From the NCBI GenBank assembly GCA_030770425.1, contig JASJFT010000066.1, positions 124,001-188,000 of the forward strand: DNA of 64,000 bases. The letters are read 5' to 3'. Positions 58,783 through 64,000 of the stretch are shown one piece after another. Position numbers and translations under genes: made by a program. Each line of letters starts with the position of its first letter. The first letter of the stretch is position 1. Below the pieces are notes generated by a model. It was not told where the DNA came from and did not search any database. It worked only from the letters and a program-made list of their open reading frames with translations. The DNA comes from Darksidea phi. Lineage: Eukaryota > Ascomycota > Dothideomycetes > Pleosporales > Lentitheciaceae.

Positions 58783-60159
58783 ATGAAGTCTACACTTCAG
58801 TCCATTCGTTTGAACTCCCTCTCCTCATCATCTAAACCCTCAACCCCAGTCTCTCCTTCTGTAGCCTCGCAAGACTACCTCATTGGCCTTCGTGGTATCC
58901 TTACTATTCAATCGTTTCTCTTCGTCTTTTTTCAAACCTTTCTGCCTGCCGCAGTGGTAGACTCCAAAAACACCGATGGACCACTCTACCAAATCATTCT
59001 CAGAAAATCGCTCTCTGTTCTCTTTTGGAACGAGAGTCTCGTCTACTCTTTTATAATACTCCTCTCCGCTCGCACGATCTGCCTCCCCTTCCTAATAAAT
59101 ACGTCGCGCACCGTCTGCTCATCAGCCATTTTCCGCCGTGGTATCCGTCTCTTCTTGCCAACGTTCGTCATATTCTCGCTCGCGGCAGCGGCGTTCAGTA
59201 CCACCTCCACGCGATACATATCCGACTTTCTCGATCTCACTGGAAATGTCTCAACGACAGCACCTATCCGCTTCCGCAACTTCCTCGTCTACTTCAACTC
59301 CCTCTTCGACATCTTCTGGCTGAACAAAAAATTTGGTTCGCAAGCTGCCAACCAGGCTTTCCCTTCGGGCACTGTTTGGGTTATCTCGGTGCTGTTCCAG
59401 CAGAGCTACACGGTCTACATGACCATGGTCATCGTGCCGTACACGCGCACGTCGTGGCGTGTAAAAGCAATGCTTGCCATCATCCTCTCAGCGTTTTGGG
59501 TGCAGAGCTGGGCATGGTACAGCATTACCGGTCTCCTGTTGGCGGACGCGATTCGCAACATGAACTTCCAGGACAAATCGAAATCAGGGTTACCCTTCTG
59601 GAAGTTTCGGATTCCGATGTGGCCCTTTTATTCTCTCCTTATCGTCGCTGGCGTGTTGGTCCAGTACTTGTTCGTCGCTTGGAAACCGGAGTACAGGAAC
59701 AACGAACTACAAGGACATACGGGGCTGTATACCGGCGGCTCATTGAACGAGCGAGTTGATGAAGACCAGCCGCACGCAAGGATTGATAACTACCTCATCA
59801 TTTTGGGCGTCATGCTGTCAGTCGAGACCTATGATGTCTTGCAGAGAGTGTTGAGGAGTAGGGTATTGGTGGAGATGGGGAAGAGGAGCTTCAGTAAGTC
59901 TAACGCCTATTCTCTGCCCATTCATAAGCTAACGGTCCCGAAAGGTATCTTCCTCGTCCAACCGTTGTTGATCTATACCGCGGGTATCAAGCTGTACATG
60001 CACATGCATGCCTCCGGTACCAACCATGAGCTAGCTACGTTTGCTTGCTTCGTCGTTTGCGCACCCCTAGTCGCACTCACATCGGAGGTATTTTACCGCG
60101 CTGTCGACATACCCAGTATCGCGATTGCAAAGGAGGCATGGGCTTGGTTGCGAGAGTAG
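58783..60159 (+). CDS. Acyltransferase-3 family membrane protein
   Basis: join(58783..59893, 59945..60159), 441 residues. After a Ser-rich start, QDYLIGLRGILTIQSFLFVFF holds the family's LxGLRG motif. Further landmarks are FRRGIRLFLPTFVIFSL (the RR-x-x-R-[IL]-x-P motif), SGTVWVISVLFQQSYTVYM, WYSITGLLLADAI and, after splicing, GKRSFS-IFLVQPLLIYTAG. Ten or so membrane spans are expected. Intron 59894-59944 (GTAAGT...AAAG, CTAAC branch) is 51 nt and contains no stop; retention would add 17 residues inside a membrane region, which I think unlikely. It probably O-acylates a polysaccharide, by analogy to the family and because it lies next to the GT2 synthase. Confidence 0.87.
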   Translation: MKSTLQSIRLNSLSSSSKPSTPVSPSVASQDYLIGLRGILTIQSFLFVFFQTFLPAAVVDSKNTDGPLYQIILRKSLSVLFWNESLVYSFIILLSARTICLPFLINTSRTVCSSAIFRRGIRLFLPTFVIFSLAAAAFSTTSTRYISDFLDLTGNVSTTAPIRFRNFLVYFNSLFDIFWLNKKFGSQAANQAFPSGTVWVISVLFQQSYTVYMTMVIVPYTRTSWRVKAMLAIILSAFWVQSWAWYSITGLLLADAIRNMNFQDKSKSGLPFWKFRIPMWPFYSLLIVAGVLVQYLFVAWKPEYRNNELQGHTGLYTGGSLNERVDEDQPHARIDNYLIILGVMLSVETYDVLQRVLRSRVLVEMGKRSFSKSNAYSLPIHKLTVPKGIFLVQPLLIYTAGIKLYMHMHASGTNHELATFACFVVCAPLVALTSEVFYRAVDIPSIAIAKEAWAWLRE

Positions 60160-60807
60160 GAGTGGATAATGTACGAAGACACGCTGTAGGCTTCCGGGAG
60201 GCTTTGCATGTCCTGCGTTCTCAGTATTTTACTTAATATAGATATAAGGATTTAATGGAAACCACTCGTTAATGTCTCTTTCAACTACAATAAACCACTT
60301 TGGGGCTGGTTCAACGCCATCGACCTCGTGCTAGCTAGTGATGTGGGCGCCGCAATCGATTCTGCCCTCAAGTGGTTGAGTGAAACTACGCGAAGCCTGA
60401 GTAACCTCAGTGTTATTTTGACTTGCAAACTTGCAGTCTGGCATGTGTTATACGAGCTGAGGTGTATCAGCCTTGACTTTGCAAAGAAAGCGGAGCCGTC
60501 TTAAACCTTGTCGCGGTTTGCAACACAGCGCAGCGTCCGCTTCTCAACATTATGCACCGACGCCCCCTTCGACCAGCTTTGCAGAGTCCATTCGACTACC
60601 CCGAGTTTTTAATCCAAGTGTAACCTGGCTCACCCCAGTGACTTAGTACTCTCCATTCAGAACGCGCAATATGAGCGGAGGTGTATCTGGCGTAACACTA
60701 CGACGCGTAGGGAAGAAAATAAACATAGGCATAAGAATAGACATCTATATACAGTAGTATTCATTGTAAGTCTCTTGGGCACCGCGATTGACCACGTCGC
60801 CAACACC
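60160..60807. other. Intergenic region
   Basis: About 650 bases downstream of the acyltransferase gene. No feature is recognised. Confidence 0.5.
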
Positions 60808-61450
60808 ATGCTAGATGACAATCTGAAAGCCACCGCCTTCCGTAACCTTCGGGCCAGCCTTAAAGACGACGACAATCCCCTTGTTCTATTCACCGAACTT
60901 GAGCGCCAGGGATTCTTACCCAGCGCCTGCGATTTCGACCACAACGACGGCCGCATCCGAACTCTCTTCGCCACCTACGGTGCCTTTTGGCATCTTATAT
61001 GGAGCTGTGAGAGTCCTACTGAATACGAAAAGTTCATGCGTACTTTATCGTAGGATCGAGACTGGGTCAAGTGGGTGTGGAATGATCTCATGAAGACGAA
61101 GCACGATGTTCCGATCAGGATTGCATCACGCTGGAAGGCTTTAGAAGACATCAGTCTCAGAAGGCAAGGTCGCGGTCGAGGATGTGTATGGAAGCAGCGT
61201 TGCCGAACAATCGATACGGCGCCTCACATTCGTTGTCTTACCGCTAGATCACCTGGTCATGCTGGAGCAGGAGAAGCTGAAATCGAAGGAAGAGCATGAT
61301 GCTGTATACAACAAGGAGTGGAAAGACGCGTTTGGGAAGATATTGAAGCAAAGCCGTGTACAGGGATGGAAAAGTGGACGTTTGGTTCAGTTAGCTATCG
61401 CCCCGTTGTACTATGTAGATGATGCGTGCTACTTTGTAATACATAGGTAA
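60808..61450 (+). pseudogene. Interrupted ORF of unknown family
   Basis: From ATG 60808 the frame encodes LKDDDNPLVLFTELERQGFL and FATYGAFWHLIWSCESPTEY and stops at a TAG near 61051. Protein-like sequence continues in the same frame (DRDWVKWVWNDLMKTKHDV). It then shifts frame near 61160 to one encoding EGKVAVEDVYGSSVAEQS and QSRVQGWKSGRLVQLAIAP and ending at 61450. No splice pair joins the parts cleanly. I recognise no family; it looks like a decayed accessory gene. Confidence 0.4.
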
Positions 61451-61599
61451 TCCTTTTCATACCTTATTTAATGTCATTTCCCCTCAGAGCCATCCTCGTT
61501 CGTACCCGTGTATCGCATACTAGCGAATGACGTACCTGTTGATCCCATCACGCATGGATAAAAGTTCCTTCCCTATCTCCACAGCCATCAGACATGGGA

Positions 61600-62465
61600 T
61601 CAGGAAGCCACCTCTTGCTTCTGGGTCGGCTCGCACACCTTCTTGTGCACCTTCCAGTGCTTCCTCTGGCACTCCGCCCCACAGTACTTCCTCTCCTTGC
61701 ATCTCGCACACTGCAGCAACGCCACGCCACCTTGACCGTCCTTGGCGCCACAGCCTCCACAAGCGTTGGGGTTGTTGTGCTTGTCGCGAAGCTCCTTGAT
61801 GACGACTGAGGTAGCAGAATCGCCCATGCCGGTGTTGAACAGGCCACCAGGACCCATGACGTTCATGCCGACGAAGCCGAATTTGTTCGGCTTCGGATCA
61901 TCCATGGAATTCGCCGTCTCGAGCAGACCTTTGGATTTAAAGTCGTACGGCACGCCATTCTGGAAGCCATCCGGGCCAAAGAGCGCCGTGCGCATCTGCT
62001 TGAGGGCGTCAGGCATCAAGCCGCCTTCAGTGTAGACCATCTTGAGCATGGTGATGTACGAGTCCGGGAGCTGGCAACCGAGCGTCATGGCGCAGGCTCC
62101 GAGGAGAACGTAGGCGTAACACGGATCCGGCCACTCATAATCTTTGGGAACCGAGAGGAGCTTGGCCTCCTTCTTCTCGATGATATCAGCGAGAACGCCC
62201 GAGTCAAGATGATCGCGGACTAGTTTAGGATCGGAGCAGGATGGTGCGTAGATGGAGTAGTAGATTCGCTCTTGCGCTTTCGTATGGCCCTCAGCTGCAG
62301 CCTTGGCCTTTGCTTCGGTTTCCAAATTGTGCAAGCCCATCTCGCTGGCCAAATCATCTGTGATATCGAGGTCATGGTCCGATTGGAAGAGGCCTTTCAA
62401 TGCGTCAGTCGGCGTGCTTTCCGATGTGTAGCAATTTTGCACTCACCGTATCCCCAGGCACCCAT
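61600..62465 (-). CDS. MYND-type zinc-finger protein
   Basis: complement(61600..62393, 62447..62465), 270 residues. Exon 1 is only 19 nt (MGAWGY) and is joined in phase 1 to GLFQSDHDLDITDDLASEMG by a 53-nt intron. The C-terminus is a MYND finger with all eight ligands: CGGCGAKDG, LLQCARCKERKYCGAECQ and RKHWKVHKKVC (about residues 218-260). The central helical domain matches fungal proteins of unknown function with the same MGAWGxGxFQSD start. MYND fingers mediate protein-protein contacts with proline-rich partners. The role here is unknown. Confidence 0.88.
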
Positions 62466-63158
62466 TTTGGCGTTTGGTAAATGTTTCCAGAGCCTGGTCC
62501 GCGGCTAGCGGAGTCAGTGAATGCATGCGGGTAATACTGTGGGGCTATACTTACTCAGTGAGCGAGGAAATGGTTGGCGTCTCAACACCTTGGTATCGGC
62601 GTACCAGGAGAAAGTAAGAGGGTGAGTGTTGGAGAAGTGGACGCGTAGCGTGCTCAGTTTCCTTGAAGGGAAGTTGCGATGACGCGTGCCCACGTGTGTC
62701 TTGGCAGCATCATTCACCGGTGAGGCTTTCCCGCTCAGTATCGTCTCATAAAGGTAGCTAGACTAATGCTTATATATGAAGAGACAGAGGTAAAGCTGAG
62801 TCTGCATGAAAGATGGTACTAGCTGTTATGTCCCCATCCGCAGAGATTCGGGCAGTGGTGTGGTATCATTGTCTTTACCTATTCACCCCTCGCAACTCAT
62901 ATTCATTTTTACGGAACTTGTCCATTAGCCTCGTTTAGAGTGCTTAGAGCTATTCGATATGTCTAATCGTAGAATGGACGAGCATCAACCAAAGGACTTC
63001 GGCAGTGGCCAAGACTCCGATGACGGCGGTAGATCGGGAAGACGACGGCCATCTAGAACCAGTTATACGATAGTAGCGGCGACGGGAAAGCGGAGACTGA
63101 CGACTCAGCTAAAGATCTGGAGCTTGCATGGTAATGTGGCCCATCGTCGTTCTGAGCG
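62466..63158. other. Intergenic region upstream of the MYND gene
   Basis: Holds the MYND gene promoter. A plus-strand frame from ATG 62959 to 63201 is hydrophilic, Arg/Ser/Asp-rich and has no recognisable domain; I do not claim it as a gene. Confidence 0.45.
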
Positions 63159-63604
63159 TCAGCATGGTGCCGTGCCGGGTGAATCAAGAAATCGTTTTTG
63201 AGAAGTGATTGATGGCGATCTAGCTCCATTTCTAGCCAATTTCTGAGAATGCAAGGGACCAGCGGCCGGCACAATGGCCCAACTATATGAAGCATGAGAC
63301 GAACGAATCGATGTGAATACAAACCCGTCGCCTAGGCCCCACCGGGGCACAGACCTGCACAGCCCCGTGCCCCAGCAGGATTGTACACACCGCTTCATTC
63401 GCCACTTTTTACCTGTCTTTTCAATCAACTTTTCAAATTCGTCCTCGATGGAATCAGAGATTCTGACATATTGCGACAGAGTCTTGTAGTCTTCGATGCA
63501 AGGCAACGCAACGTGTAGTCCAGACACACATCGCGGGTGGGTGCGTCCGATGAACCAGCCGCAACTGTATTGCTCTTTAAGGCACTCAGGGCAAACTTTC
63601 TAAT
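63159..63604 (-). CDS. Cys-rich exon-like fragment, unknown family
   Basis: After an acceptor-like TTCATTAG at about 63604, a minus-strand frame reads VCPECLKEQYSCGWFIGR, then PRCVSGLHVALPCIEDYKTL, then SIEDEFEKLIEKTGKKWRMK. Paired Cys residues and regular polar spacing look like real protein. No start codon or upstream exon could be fixed, and the last 60 codons become low in information. It could be one exon of a small gene or a remnant. Confidence 0.35.
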
Positions 63605-64000
63605 GAACAAGTCACAGGTTTACCCATTCCCATGGCTCGCGAGATAGATCTCGGCTAAATCGAGAGATTTTTCGAGTACCTGGCTAAAAAAAAAAAGCTG
63701 ACATGCATGAATTGCCGGAAATTATTATACGCAAGAACGGCTCGAGAAAGGTACGACTCAGCCAATCTAGCTACATGTGCTGCTATTCGGGGTTTGGGGC
63801 CCAATATGGTAGAAAGCGTGGGATTCTTGACCCGCAGATTCGGCTGTTGGGATTGACAGGGCTATGGAGCCTGGCCAGGGGGCGGAGTATAATACGAGCT
63901 ATATTCTCCTGTACTTGCTAGGTAGCATGGAGCCGAGTTCAGATATGGATGAATAAATAGTTGCCGCCTGTTCGCTCGCTGCGGGGGGTAGTCAAGTACC
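63605..64000. other. Right edge, no gene seen
   Basis: Contains a run of 11 A at about 63687-63697 and short chance frames only. Confidence 0.45.

Noticed and set aside
62959..63201. 80-codon hydrophilic plus-strand frame
   Set aside because: No domain, Arg/Ser-rich composition, and overlapped by alternative frames with similar openness.

Overview
This 64 kb window is nuclear DNA of a filamentous ascomycete (Pezizomycotina, most likely a Dothideomycete; the order is not resolvable by eye). The basis is: short introns of about 42-90 nt with GTRNGT donors and CTAAC-type branch points, no operons, typical fungal housekeeping genes (ATG1, SEC59, STE24, CYT1, IDH1, RPL38, SVP26, BUD23), HET-domain genes, and a CA/TG-depleted AT-rich tract of the kind left by repeat-induced point mutation (RIP).

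Layout. 1-17.2 kb is conserved core: 5' part of ATG1 (-), a multi-pass membrane protein (-), dolichol kinase SEC59 (-), M1 aminopeptidase (-), CAAX protease STE24 (+), cytochrome c1 (+). 18-31 kb is an accessory island: a decayed coiled-coil family gene, a decayed Hsp70-like gene broken by a 14-bp tandem duplication, a truncated GTPase fragment, a RIP-like tract, an intact three-exon gene that appears to join a fungal STAND/PigL-type N-terminal domain to a catalytically altered HhH-GPD DNA-glycosylase fold, and two tail-to-tail HET genes. It looks like a self/non-self recognition neighbourhood under rapid turnover. 31.9-51 kb returns to mostly core genes: C2H2 zinc finger, BTB-like protein, SVP26 and BUD23 (divergent pair), IDH1, a hydroxyisobutyrate-dehydrogenase-like enzyme with a GC-AG intron, a DUF7918-like protein, an 88-residue four-exon membrane protein, RPL38, a metallo-beta-lactamase-fold protein and a GH47 alpha-mannosidase.

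51.7-60.2 kb holds the most interesting functional cluster: a GH16-like/acyltransferase-3 fusion (-) divergently paired with a family-2 processive glycosyltransferase (+), followed by a second acyltransferase-3 protein (+). Synthase plus two membrane O-acyltransferases plus a glucan-binding-type domain is the parts list of an acylated extracellular polysaccharide system. The last 4 kb carry a decayed ORF, a MYND zinc-finger protein and low-confidence fragments.

All multi-exon models were spliced by hand and checked for reading-frame closure; exon coordinates are given in each entry. No RNA genes, intact transposons or CRISPR arrays were seen.
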